DNA of 64,000 nucleotides from Alcanivorax hongdengensis A-11-3 (lineage in GTDB: Bacteria > Pseudomonadota > Gammaproteobacteria > Pseudomonadales > Alcanivoracaceae): contig NZ_AMRJ01000011.1 of assembly GCF_000300995.1 (NCBI RefSeq), forward strand, positions 43,365 to 107,364. The letters run 5' to 3'. Both the position numbers and the translations under genes were made by a program. The number at the start of each line of letters is the position of its first letter. Position 1 is the first letter of the stretch. Shown one piece after another: positions 38,335 to 47,163 of this stretch. The notes under the pieces were generated by a model. The model was not told where the DNA came from and did not search any database. It saw only the letters and a program-made list of their open reading frames with translations.

Positions 38335-41300
38335 ATGATAAAGCTGACTAGACAGGCCTTCGCTATTTGCCTGACGCTGGCCCTGCCATTGAGCAATGCG
38401 CACGCTGATGACACCGAGATTTTCTATGCGGATGCTGATGCGAGCAACAATCAAAATACGCCTCAGGCGAACGTAATGGTTTTGCTTGATAGTTCGGGCA
38501 GTATGGGTTACTGCAAGACCTCCGCATGTAATGATGGCACCAGGCCACGGATTGATATCACCAAAGATGCCTTCAATGCCATGGTTGATGCACTGCCAGA
38601 CAGGGTCAACATGGGGCTGACACGTTTTTATAATGGTAAGGACGGTCAGGTCTTATTCCCGATCTCCAAGATGTCTCAAGGTGGGCGAGCTGCCATCAAA
38701 TACGAAGCCAGCAAGATCAACCCTACAGGCGGCACTCCTACGTTTAAAGCGTATAATGATATCGCTCGTTATATGTATGGGGAATCGACCAATACATCGA
38801 AAAATTTCGACCAAAAAGTTTGTGTTGATAGAACAGTGTCAGAATCCTGTAGTGATAATATTGTATACGACAAATATGGCAATATCGTTTACGAAGATAG
38901 CTGGCAGGAATTGACCGGTATCGCGACTTGCAACGATTTGCCCGATAGCATGAAAAACTATCAATGCAAGATCGGTTATGGGAGTTGGAGTCAAACCGAT
39001 GGTGGAGGTACCACTACATGCAATCCTAATAATGACGATTGCAAGGTTGAGTACCAAGGTGGCTTTCATGATCTTCCGAGTGGCGATTCCTGCGATCCGA
39101 CTCAGAGCTACTGTCAGGTAACTCAGTGGTCACCCTGGAGTGACTGGGGTACCAAGAATAAGAATAAATGCAAAAATAAAGATAAAGATGCAGGCATTTG
39201 CCAGGAAAACAGCCGTAGTGAATTTATTTGTACCGGTTCAATTTTTGGTTTTTGCTATGCGGGTTACTATCAGACTGAATATCAAAAGAGAACCGCTCTG
39301 ACTTTTGCAAAAAAAGACCCGGTTTATTACACCCGTCAGACAACGGTTTTGGTAAAGGCGCCAAAAACCCAACAAGAGTGTACCACCAGTACAACCTGTA
39401 ACGGGTATGGGGAGATCTATGATGATGATAATAAATATGTATCCCCAATGAATAATAAGAATGAATGTGAAAAAAATTACATTGTCATGATGACGGATGG
39501 TGAACCGAATGGGGATAGTGGTGTCCAGGCCGCGGGAGACCTGCCCTCTTGTAGAAGCAATGATAGTAGCCTCAGTACCTATCAGAGTTACCAGTGCCAA
39601 GATAATCTGGCCAGCTTTATGGTGGGCGCAAGCAAAGCAGATAATCAGAAAGTAAAAACCTACACGGTGGGTCTTTACATGGATAGTGGTTATATCGATG
39701 ACATGAAGGGTGTCGCCAGTAACGGTAAAGGTGAGTTCTATCAGGCTGATGATGCGGATTCTCTTGCTAAAGCTTTCATGAAAATTGTTGATTTGGTTGA
39801 CGAACAGTCACGCTCGGTTTCTTCTCCGGGGGTGGCGGTGAACCAGATGAACCGATTTGAGCACCTGGATCAGCTGTACTACTCAATTTTTCAGCCTGCC
39901 ATAAGTACTTACTGGGAAGGAAATCTGAAAAAATACCGCCTTGTGGGTGGTCAGATTCAGGATGCCAATGACCGAAATGCTGTCAGCGATAGCACCGGTT
40001 ATTTTACGTCTACCTCTAAAAGCTATTGGAGTGATGAGACCGATGGCTACGATGCAACCAAGGGCGGTGCTCGTGGTGAAGTGTCAAAGCATAAGATTTT
40101 TTATGACGCCCAAGGCCTAAGCAATGGCGGCAGCTTGACTCAAGTGGATTGGGACAAGGTTGGTACCAGCAGTGGCCTTGATAGAACTTTCTTTGGGCTT
40201 AAGTCTACAGCTGAAGATGCAACCTTTAATGACTTGATTAGCAAACTGCAGACGTTGTGGTCTGACCCAATGCATAGTGTGCCGGTTCTGGTCAATTATG
40301 GCGGTAGCAGTGAAGACGCCAATGATCAGAATAACGTGATCTTCGTTTCCACAAATGCCGGCATGCTTCACGCCGTTGATGCTAAAACCGGTGCCGAGAA
40401 GTTCACCTTTATGCCTTACAAGTTTATTACCGAGGCGAACAAGTTCACTGTTAATCGACCGGGTCTTGACGGTAATAGCCGCGCTCTTTACGGCCTGGAT
40501 GGTAGCTGGATTGCTTGGCGCCGTAAGAATAGCAGTGGAAAAGCGGGTGATGCTCCACGTGCGGTTTATCTGTATGGCGGTATGCGCCGGGGTGGCAGGG
40601 ATTATTATGCTCTGGATGTAACCAATCCTGATGGTACGCCAAATCTCCTGTGGCATATTACTGGAGGCGTGGGTGATTTCGCCCGTCTTGGGCAAACCTG
40701 GTCCACCCCGACCTTGACCCAGATACCGCTTGGTGATGACGCTACCCCGACCCCGGTATTGGTCTTTGGTGGGGGTTACAGCCCCAATGATCATGATAGT
40801 CAGAATGCTGGATCCACCAACCGTTCCAGTGAAGATGAAATGGGTAATGCCATTTATATTGTCAATGCCTTGACGGGCGATCTTGTCTGGTCTGCCAGCT
40901 CTTCATCCGGAGCGAGCAAAACGGTTTCCAGTATGAAATGGGCTATACCAAGCGGTATCTCGGTTGTTGACAAGGATCTGGATGGTGTAGCGGATAATCT
41001 CTACTTTGGTGATCTGGGCGGGCAGCTTTTCCGTGTGGATATTGACCAGAGTGGTGGTAAAGACATGAAGGTTCGTAGGATGGCCGATTTGGGAGGCGAT
41101 GGTTCGGATCATCGCCGCTTCTATGAAGCGCCAGCGGTTGCTTATGTAAGAGAGAATAACTCCGATGTGTTCTATGTTTCGCTTGGTTCTGGTTACAGGG
41201 CTCATCCCAAGGATAAATCTACCAAAGAAGCTTTCTTTGTCGTTCGTGATCCGACCGCTGCGAATGATGCTGACTTTGGCAGCGTATTAAGCCTGGATGA

Positions 41301-41751
41301 TCTTACCAATATTACCAGCAGTGGTAAGGGCAGTCCGAAGTCTGCGGGCTGGTACTATTACTTAGATAATGCCAATGGCGAAAAGGTTATGTCGTCGCCG
41401 GTTATTCTTAATAATACGATACGCTTCAGTACCTATTCGCCGGTATCAACTACTAGCCCGGATAATGCTTGTGTCGTTAGTGTCGGGAGCGCCTACTTGC
41501 ATACAGTCAGTCTTGTGACGGGCGAAGGTCTCAATAATGATGGCACGGTTTCTAGTGACCGAAGAGAACAGCTGAAACAGCAAACGCCACCCCCAACGCC
41601 GGTGCTGTTAACTGATGGTGACGGCAATGTGAGTGTAGTGGTTGGCACAGAAGTTGTGGCAGATGACTCTCTTGGTAATGTCGGCTTGCGCAAGACTCGC
41701 TGGTATCAGATGGGGGTCGATGGAGCTGGTAATGCGTCTGGTGGTCAATGA
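38335..41751 (+). CDS. pilY1: PilY1-like pilus tip adhesin
   Basis: The start is set at ATG 38335 (MIKLTRQAFAICL), with ggggggt upstream; an ATG at 38320 is possible. The product has 1138 residues with a Sec signal peptide ending near SNAHA. A vWA domain has MIDAS DSSGS at 52-56 and TDGEPN near 387-392. Between them lies a large Cys-rich insertion with WSPWSDW at 265-271. The C-terminal PilC/PilY1 beta-propeller (about 600-1138) carries the calcium loop DKDLDGVAD at 879-887. PilY1 is a tip adhesin, mechanosensor and pilus assembly factor. The gene is markedly A+T-richer than its neighbours, especially in the N-terminal insertion. Confidence 0.9.
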   Translation: MIKLTRQAFAICLTLALPLSNAHADDTEIFYADADASNNQNTPQANVMVLLDSSGSMGYCKTSACNDGTRPRIDITKDAFNAMVDALPDRVNMGLTRFYNGKDGQVLFPISKMSQGGRAAIKYEASKINPTGGTPTFKAYNDIARYMYGESTNTSKNFDQKVCVDRTVSESCSDNIVYDKYGNIVYEDSWQELTGIATCNDLPDSMKNYQCKIGYGSWSQTDGGGTTTCNPNNDDCKVEYQGGFHDLPSGDSCDPTQSYCQVTQWSPWSDWGTKNKNKCKNKDKDAGICQENSRSEFICTGSIFGFCYAGYYQTEYQKRTALTFAKKDPVYYTRQTTVLVKAPKTQQECTTSTTCNGYGEIYDDDNKYVSPMNNKNECEKNYIVMMTDGEPNGDSGVQAAGDLPSCRSNDSSLSTYQSYQCQDNLASFMVGASKADNQKVKTYTVGLYMDSGYIDDMKGVASNGKGEFYQADDADSLAKAFMKIVDLVDEQSRSVSSPGVAVNQMNRFEHLDQLYYSIFQPAISTYWEGNLKKYRLVGGQIQDANDRNAVSDSTGYFTSTSKSYWSDETDGYDATKGGARGEVSKHKIFYDAQGLSNGGSLTQVDWDKVGTSSGLDRTFFGLKSTAEDATFNDLISKLQTLWSDPMHSVPVLVNYGGSSEDANDQNNVIFVSTNAGMLHAVDAKTGAEKFTFMPYKFITEANKFTVNRPGLDGNSRALYGLDGSWIAWRRKNSSGKAGDAPRAVYLYGGMRRGGRDYYALDVTNPDGTPNLLWHITGGVGDFARLGQTWSTPTLTQIPLGDDATPTPVLVFGGGYSPNDHDSQNAGSTNRSSEDEMGNAIYIVNALTGDLVWSASSSSGASKTVSSMKWAIPSGISVVDKDLDGVADNLYFGDLGGQLFRVDIDQSGGKDMKVRRMADLGGDGSDHRRFYEAPAVAYVRENNSDVFYVSLGSGYRAHPKDKSTKEAFFVVRDPTAANDADFGSVLSLDDLTNITSSGKGSPKSAGWYYYLDNANGEKVMSSPVILNNTIRFSTYSPVSTTSPDNACVVSVGSAYLHTVSLVTGEGLNNDGTVSSDRREQLKQQTPPPTPVLLTDGDGNVSVVVGTEVVADDSLGNVGLRKTRWYQMGVDGAGNASGGQ

Positions 41752-42209
41752 TGAGTGTTGTTAATAACCTGAAAGCGGGGCGGACGTTGTCCGCTTCCGG
41801 CTTTACCCTGACAGAATTGCTTATTGCGCTGGTAATTGTTTCGATCCTGGCGGCGATTGCTTATCCGGCCTACACCAGGCAAGTGCAGACGTCGCGTCAG
41901 TCTGAGGCGCAGGGTCAGATGATGGCCCTGGCCACAGGTCTAGAAGGATATCGTAGTCGAAACTTTACCTATAAGGATGCGGGTTCCTCTGCAAATATTG
42001 CTGCGATGTCTCCGGATATTGCCAACAATGATTTTTATACGGTTAGTGTCGCAGTGCCTTCTCCCTATCAGAGCTACGTGATAACAATGACGCCCAAATC
42101 TGGGAGTGCCATGGCGGGCACCGAGGTGATGAAGCTTGATGACAAAGGACGAAATTGCATGAAAACAGGGGGGTGTACCCTGGGCACTGATCCGTCCTGG
42201 GGGGATTGA
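41748..42209 (+). CDS. pilE: type IV pilus minor pilin PilE
   Basis: A 153-residue type IVa pilin overlapping pilY1 by 4 bp; ATG codons at 41748 and 41751 are both possible. The prepilin site is SASG|FTLTELLIALVIVSILAAIAYP, with Glu5 and the Pro kink typical of PilE/PilA. The C-terminus has the disulfide loop CMKTGGC. No pilY2 gene lies between pilY1 and pilE, unlike in P. aeruginosa. Confidence 0.88.
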   Translation: MMSVVNNLKAGRTLSASGFTLTELLIALVIVSILAAIAYPAYTRQVQTSRQSEAQGQMMALATGLEGYRSRNFTYKDAGSSANIAAMSPDIANNDFYTVSVAVPSPYQSYVITMTPKSGSAMAGTEVMKLDDKGRNCMKTGGCTLGTDPSWGD

Positions 42210-42743
42210 TCAGTGGCAGTGACTGGCTGAAGCCGCCTCTACCCGGGGGCGGCCGATCCAGTTCATAATTATTTTTCTGGCATGATGTTTATTACAAACC
42301 AGAAAGTGGCCATTCTGAAAATAGGCTTTGCCGCTATGGCGATAGACGAGAGCGGTTCCCCTGAAGCGCTTCCATGTCAGCCACGTACCAGGCGGTAATG
42401 TCAGGACCCTTTCGATTTCCTTCTTTTCCAGAGTGTGGTTCCCGTTTGAGTCAGAGCCCATGATCAATTTGTTGGTTTTTCCGAAATGCTGACAGTTTTG
42501 CAGGCCATCGCAAATAAGGTACCCAGCCCCGGTCATGGCGTTGGCTCTGGCTTCCAGTATCATCCCCAGTACATTGTTGGTACCGGCGACAACGCGTTCT
42601 TTGGGTAGCCAATCGCTGACCGCATTGTGTGCGCTAATAACCAGCACCGCCATAATGGCAATACAGAACAGTAGTTCCAGCAGGGTAAAGCCGTTTGCCC
42701 GGTGGTGCAGACTGTCTTTGCCCGTAGTGTTCGTGGTCGACAT
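42210..42743 (-). CDS. second FimT/GspH-family prepilin, inverted
   Basis: A 177-residue prepilin directly abutting pilE on the opposite strand. The leader MSTTNTTGKDSLHHRANG is followed by FTLLELLFCIAIMAVLVIS with Glu5. The C-terminal GspH domain has two Cys (LICDGLQNCQ, FLVCNKHH), and the tail is His-rich. It may correspond to fimT of Pseudomonas, which is there next to fimU in the same direction; here it is placed at the other end of the cluster and inverted. Confidence 0.83.
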   Translation of the reverse strand: MSTTNTTGKDSLHHRANGFTLLELLFCIAIMAVLVISAHNAVSDWLPKERVVAGTNNVLGMILEARANAMTGAGYLICDGLQNCQHFGKTNKLIMGSDSNGNHTLEKKEIERVLTLPPGTWLTWKRFRGTALVYRHSGKAYFQNGHFLVCNKHHARKIIMNWIGRPRVEAASASHCH

Positions 42744-42846
42744 CTTGCGCCCCCCTTTCGTGATGGTTCATGACCGTAACAGTCCAGGGAATGTGAGGGT
42801 GTGTTATTGTGACCAGCCTTGATGTACTCCTTTGATGGTTTGAACT

Positions 42847-43923
42847 ATGTCTGATGTGCTCATCGTGGGCGGTGGGATTGTCGGTTTGTTGAGTGCGCTT
42901 GAGCTTACAGAGCGTGGGCGCCAGGTCACGCTGGTGGATGACGGCCAGCCGTGGCCTGCCTCATGGGCTGGCGGGGGAATATTGTCGCCGCTCCATGCCT
43001 GGCGTTATCCGCAGGCAATGAACCGGTTGACCTTCGATGCAGTGAGTCGTTACGGGCATTTGATTAATCGGCTGGCAGGCGCCGGGTTGGTGGATAGATC
43101 GGCTTTGCACCATTGCGGTCTTTGGGTGCAGACCCGTGATGACGAAACGCGGGAGGCGCTTGACTGGGCGCGCGATGTGGCCATTGAGGCAGAGCCCGCC
43201 ACGGCTTCCTCGGTGATGCCTGATTCCCCTCTTGGCGACGGTGTCTGGTTTCCTGCGCTGGCCAATATTCGTAACCCCCGATTGTTATCGGCTTTGCGTG
43301 GCTACCTGTTGCATCAGGGGGTGCGTTTTATGACGGGGCGCGTCGATACTGTGCGCCGGCTGGGAGGGCGGCCCGATGTGTTGCTGGATAACGGCAGGGC
43401 ATTGCAGAGTGTTCAGGTACTTGTTTGCGCTGGCTTTGAGAGTGAACGCTTGCTAAAAAACATGGGTGTGAAGCTGCCGCTTTTTGCCGCTAAAGGGGAA
43501 ATGCTGCTTTATTCCATGTCACCAGGGCAGGTGCCGGCCGTTATGTTGACGGACAACGGTTACCTGATTCCACGCTCGGATGGTGCTGTTCTGGTCGGCT
43601 CAACATTACAAAAGGGCGACAGCAGTCGTTATCCAACCGTGGCGGGTCGTTATCGGCTGGAGTCACTCGCCGCCGACTTGTGGCCGGTGCTTTCCCGGCA
43701 CAAGCCAGACTTCCATTGGGCCGGGGTTCGGCCCGGTTGTGGGCGACCCTATCCCTACATGGGGTCAGTGCCGGGCATGCCGGGAGTGTTTGCGGCGGTG
43801 GGGCATTATCGCAATGGCCTGGTTGCGGCACCGGCCAGCGCTGAGCTCATGGCTCAATTGATGTGTTCGCAGGCGCCGGAGATTGACCCGCGGCCTTATC
43901 AACTGTCGCCGGTATCGTCCTGA
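42847..43923 (+). CDS. thiO: glycine oxidase ThiO-like FAD-dependent oxidoreductase
   Basis: A 358-residue DAO-family flavoprotein. The N-terminal FAD motif is VLIVGGGIVGLLSALELTERG at about 4-24, followed by WAGGGILSPLHAWRYP, the ThiO/glycine oxidase signature. The C-terminal GVRPGCGRPYPYMG and GHYRNGLVAAPAS close the FAD site. It oxidises glycine to the imine used for the thiazole ring of thiamine. It has the same position next to pilR as the homologous gene in P. aeruginosa. Its end overlaps the convergent pilR by 25 bp. Confidence 0.87.
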   Translation: MSDVLIVGGGIVGLLSALELTERGRQVTLVDDGQPWPASWAGGGILSPLHAWRYPQAMNRLTFDAVSRYGHLINRLAGAGLVDRSALHHCGLWVQTRDDETREALDWARDVAIEAEPATASSVMPDSPLGDGVWFPALANIRNPRLLSALRGYLLHQGVRFMTGRVDTVRRLGGRPDVLLDNGRALQSVQVLVCAGFESERLLKNMGVKLPLFAAKGEMLLYSMSPGQVPAVMLTDNGYLIPRSDGAVLVGSTLQKGDSSRYPTVAGRYRLESLAADLWPVLSRHKPDFHWAGVRPGCGRPYPYMGSVPGMPGVFAAVGHYRNGLVAAPASAELMAQLMCSQAPEIDPRPYQLSPVSS

Positions 43924-45278
43924 TCGAGTTCCAGTTTTTTCAGCCGATAACGCAATGACCGGAACGTCATGCCAAGCTTTTTCGCGGCAGCGGTGCGGTT
44001 CCAGTGAGTCTCCTCCAGAGCCTGCAGGATTTCCTGTTTTTCGATGTCCTGCAAGTAGTCTTCCAGGGGAATCTGACTGGGCCGGCCGGCCTCTGTTTTC
44101 CTGTGAGGAATGTCAGTATCCGTTATTGGCGTGGTGGATTGCAGGCTGAGGTTCTCTTCGGTGATCTGGCTGCCGTCACACAGTGTCAGGGCTCGCTCCA
44201 GTATGTTTTCCAACTCGCGAACATTGCCCGGGAAACCATATCCCTGTAGTGCCTGCATTGCGCCAGTGCTGATTTTCGGAGGCGAGATCTGCCAGGCGTC
44301 ACTCAGACGAGCCAGTATGTGATCCACCAGGCCGGGGATGTCTTCGCGCCGTTCACGCAGGGGCGGCACGTGGGCTTCGATGACGTTGAGACGATAGAAC
44401 AGATCCTGCCGAAAGCGGCCCTCCGCCATTTCCCTGGCCAGGTCCTTGTGGGTGGCGCAAAGAATGCGGAGGTTGACCGGAAATTCACGCGCTTCACCAA
44501 CGGGCCGTACGGATTTTTCCTGAATAGCGCGCAACAGTTTGACCTGCATATGGAGAGGCAGGTCTGCCACTTCATCCAGAAACAGGGTGCCGCCGTCGGC
44601 TTCCCGGAACAGCCCTTTTCTGTCTTCCACTGCGCCGGTAAAGGCACCCTTGCGGTGACCAAAAAATTCACTTTCCATCAATTCTGAGGGGATGGCGCCA
44701 CAGTTAACAGCCACAAAGGCCTTTTCGCGGCGGGGGCCCTGGGCGTGGATCATGCGCGCAATACGCTCCTTGCCGCTGCCGGATTCCCCGCTGATGTAGA
44801 TGGGCGCCTGGCTGCGGGCCAGTTTCCGTACCTGTTCCTTGAGCACGAGCATGGCGGGGCTGTCCCCTACCAGGTTGTCGCTGGGGGTATTGGTGTCTTC
44901 ATTCTGGCGGATGCCGAGGCCGTCCTGGATCAATTGACGCAGGCGATCCAGCGCTACCGGTTTGGCGATAAAGTCGTAGGCGCCACCTTTCATGGCAGCG
45001 GTGGCCATTTCCATATTGCCGTAGGCGGTGATCACCGCGATGGGCATGTCCGGGGCGGTCTGGGCGGCAAAATCTATCACTTCCAGGCCGGTACCATCGC
45101 CCAGGTTCATGTCTGTCAGGCACAGATCAAAGCGGTGCTTTTCCAGCAGATCCCGGGCAGAAGCCAGCGAGTCAGCGGTGCTGGCCTTCAGCTTCATCCG
45201 TCCCAGAGTTATCACCAGCAGTTCGCGTAGATCTGCCTCATCGTCAACAACCAGTACATGGGGGGTCTCAGCACTCAT
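43899..45278 (-). CDS. pilR: sigma-54-dependent response regulator PilR
   Basis: A 459-residue NtrC-type regulator that activates pilin transcription. The receiver domain has phospho-Asp56 ([12 protein letters not shown]). The AAA+ domain has Walker A GESGSGKE at 164-171 and the sigma-54 contact loop GAFTGA at 211-216. The C-terminal Fis-type HTH has [20 protein letters not shown]. It lies 14 bp after pilS on the same strand. No pilA gene is in the window, so its main target lies elsewhere. Confidence 0.95.
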   Translation of the reverse strand: MSAETPHVLVVDDEADLRELLVITLGRMKLKASTADSLASARDLLEKHRFDLCLTDMNLGDGTGLEVIDFAAQTAPDMPIAVITAYGNMEMATAAMKGGAYDFIAKPVALDRLRQLIQDGLGIRQNEDTNTPSDNLVGDSPAMLVLKEQVRKLARSQAPIYISGESGSGKERIARMIHAQGPRREKAFVAVNCGAIPSELMESEFFGHRKGAFTGAVEDRKGLFREADGGTLFLDEVADLPLHMQVKLLRAIQEKSVRPVGEAREFPVNLRILCATHKDLAREMAEGRFRQDLFYRLNVIEAHVPPLRERREDIPGLVDHILARLSDAWQISPPKISTGAMQALQGYGFPGNVRELENILERALTLCDGSQITEENLSLQSTTPITDTDIPHRKTEAGRPSQIPLEDYLQDIEKQEILQALEETHWNRTAAAKKLGMTFRSLRYRLKKLELDQDDTGDS

Positions 45279-45292
45279 GGAAACAACCGTAT

Positions 45293-46846
45293 TTATTGAA
45301 ATTGTCGGTTAGGGTGAGCAAAGGTTATCACAAAGCTGGCGCCCTGTTGCCCCGGTTCATAATCCAGTGTGGCCTGGTTTGCCTGGCATAGCTCCCGGCA
45401 GACATAAAGGCCCAGGCCGTTACCATTGCTGGCGGTAGTATAAAAGGGTTCAAAGAGGAATTGAGCCTCTTCGTCACTGATTCCCTTGCCATTGTCTCGA
45501 ATACGTAGCCAGGGCAGGTCGGTATTCAGGTGGCGACCATACTCGAATGTAATCTTGCTTTTGGCTCCGCCATGATGAAGCGCGTTATCAACAAGATTGT
45601 TGAGTATCTGGCTTAACTGGTTACGGTCAAAACGTACCAGAGTGTCATTGGGAGAGGCATGAACCAGCTGCTCATCGGTAAGCCCCTGGAGCTTTCTTTG
45701 TTCGCACAGTTCGTTTATGAACTCACGCAGGGAAAGTCGCTCCGCCTGACTGCGACTTCGGCGCGAAAGATCGAGTACATCGTGAATAATGCCGTTTACT
45801 CGGGTGACATGATTACGAATGATGTTGAGCAATTGACGGTCTTCATCGCTGCGCTCGCCGTCTGCCAGCAGCTCGGTGGCGTGATTGATGGCGCTGAGCG
45901 GGTTGCGGATTTCATGGGCCAGAGTAGCGGAGAGGCGTCCCAGGGACGCCAGATTCATCTGCTGGGCTTCCTGGGCCACCCGGGCGCTGTCCTCCAGAAA
46001 AAGCAGGGTCTGGGTCTCGTGGCCGGTATCCATGTTGGCAAAACGCGGGCTGAGTGCTGGCGATTGCTCGGAGACCTTGATGGTTTCCAGGGGGAGTTGC
46101 GGGTTGTCACTCCAGCGCTGATGTCGCTCGATAAGTGGGCCTGGCAGGTGGCGGCCCAGCATGGCAACACCGAAAAGATTGTCAGCTGAGGCATTGGACA
46201 TTTGCACAATAAAGTCCCGGTTAAAGACCAATACTCCGGTACGCATGCGCTGAACAATCTGCTGGTTGAGGGCTTCCAGACGGTCAATGGCGGCCCGTTG
46301 TCGCCGGGCAATGTATTCGCTCTGGTCAAGGCGTCGGGCAATCTGCTGAATGATCAGCGAAACCATGAAAAAGGCGATACCCAGCAGGCCGGATTCCGTC
46401 AGCTGGAAAGGCGACGACAATTGTTGCTGAACTGAAAAGTAGAATTGTTCGAACATCACGGCGAGCGTGGCCAGGGAAGCGACCAGATAGCCCAGCCGCC
46501 CCCGCAGGAGAATGTTGCCGGCAGCCACCGTGACCAGTAAAAGAACCGCCAGGCCACCTTCCAGGCCTCCATTGGCATGTACGATCAGTACCAGAACGAT
46601 GAGATCCACCATCAGAGCCAGCGGTTGCATCCAGAGAGGGCGCCGCCGCGCTAACCGAAAATCCAGGGCCGTGGAGACCAGGGTCAGCGTCAGGTAGACA
46701 ATGATGGTGGTTTCAAAAAGGGGCGGATCATGTTTGCCAAGCAACGGCGAGGCAGGGGCGAAGTGCAGCAGTAGCAGGGCACTGGCAATGGCAATGCGAT
46801 AGACATTGTAAATGCGTGCCGGCGTCCAGTTCTGGTTAATCCCCAT
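45293..46846 (-). CDS. pilS: sensor histidine kinase PilS
   Basis: The start is chosen at 46846 (MGINQNWTPARIYNVYR), 517 residues; the frame extends upstream into the preceding gene. Six N-terminal membrane helices (about 15-170) are followed by a PAS-like domain (about 190-295), HisKA with His311 (ATLAHEIRNPLSAINH), and a HATPase with NLVDNALHHGG and GNGLGLYVC. This is the PilS architecture of Pseudomonas, which senses pilin level in the membrane and phosphorylates PilR. Its start overlaps the previous gene by 11 bp. Confidence 0.93.
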   Translation of the reverse strand: MGINQNWTPARIYNVYRIAIASALLLLHFAPASPLLGKHDPPLFETTIIVYLTLTLVSTALDFRLARRRPLWMQPLALMVDLIVLVLIVHANGGLEGGLAVLLLVTVAAGNILLRGRLGYLVASLATLAVMFEQFYFSVQQQLSSPFQLTESGLLGIAFFMVSLIIQQIARRLDQSEYIARRQRAAIDRLEALNQQIVQRMRTGVLVFNRDFIVQMSNASADNLFGVAMLGRHLPGPLIERHQRWSDNPQLPLETIKVSEQSPALSPRFANMDTGHETQTLLFLEDSARVAQEAQQMNLASLGRLSATLAHEIRNPLSAINHATELLADGERSDEDRQLLNIIRNHVTRVNGIIHDVLDLSRRSRSQAERLSLREFINELCEQRKLQGLTDEQLVHASPNDTLVRFDRNQLSQILNNLVDNALHHGGAKSKITFEYGRHLNTDLPWLRIRDNGKGISDEEAQFLFEPFYTTASNGNGLGLYVCRELCQANQATLDYEPGQQGASFVITFAHPNRQFQ

Positions 46847-47084
46847 GGTGCTCCAGATATCGACGTTGGTGTTCCTGGCTGCAGAAGTGCAGCTGGCCAT
46901 GGCTGAATGCCTCGTGGGCGGGAACATGTACGCCGCACTGCTGGCATTTGAGCATGCGTTCCGGGTCGGCATCTTTGTCCGGGCCGCTTTGTGAGCCCGG
47001 TGACGGCGTCTGTAACAGGTTCTTGACCACGCGCCAGGCCAGGTAAAGCAATACCGCGATTATTAGAAGTCTTATCAGGCCCAT
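46836..47084 (-). CDS. PP0621-family small membrane protein
   Basis: The start is taken at 47084 (MGLIRLLIIAVLL, 82 residues), because ggagag precedes it at good spacing; the longer start at 47108 has aagg too close. One N-terminal membrane helix (about 2-20) is followed by a linker and a treble-clef-like zinc motif: CQQCGVHVPAHEAF and HFCSQEHQRRYLEHH. It matches the PP0621 family found next to pilS in pseudomonads. The function is unknown. Confidence 0.82.
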   Translation of the reverse strand: MGLIRLLIIAVLLYLAWRVVKNLLQTPSPGSQSGPDKDADPERMLKCQQCGVHVPAHEAFSHGQLHFCSQEHQRRYLEHHGD

Positions 47085-47163
47085 GGGCTCTCCGCTTGGC
47101 TGATTCATACCTTGCCGGCTAAAGAGTACAATCAGCGCTCATTCGAGGAAAGGTCGGTAGAGC

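Noticed and set aside
42210..42743. Considered as a decayed antisense artefact of the pilin cluster
   Set aside because: It has a proper prepilin leader with Glu5 and a full GspH-type domain, so it was kept as a gene.
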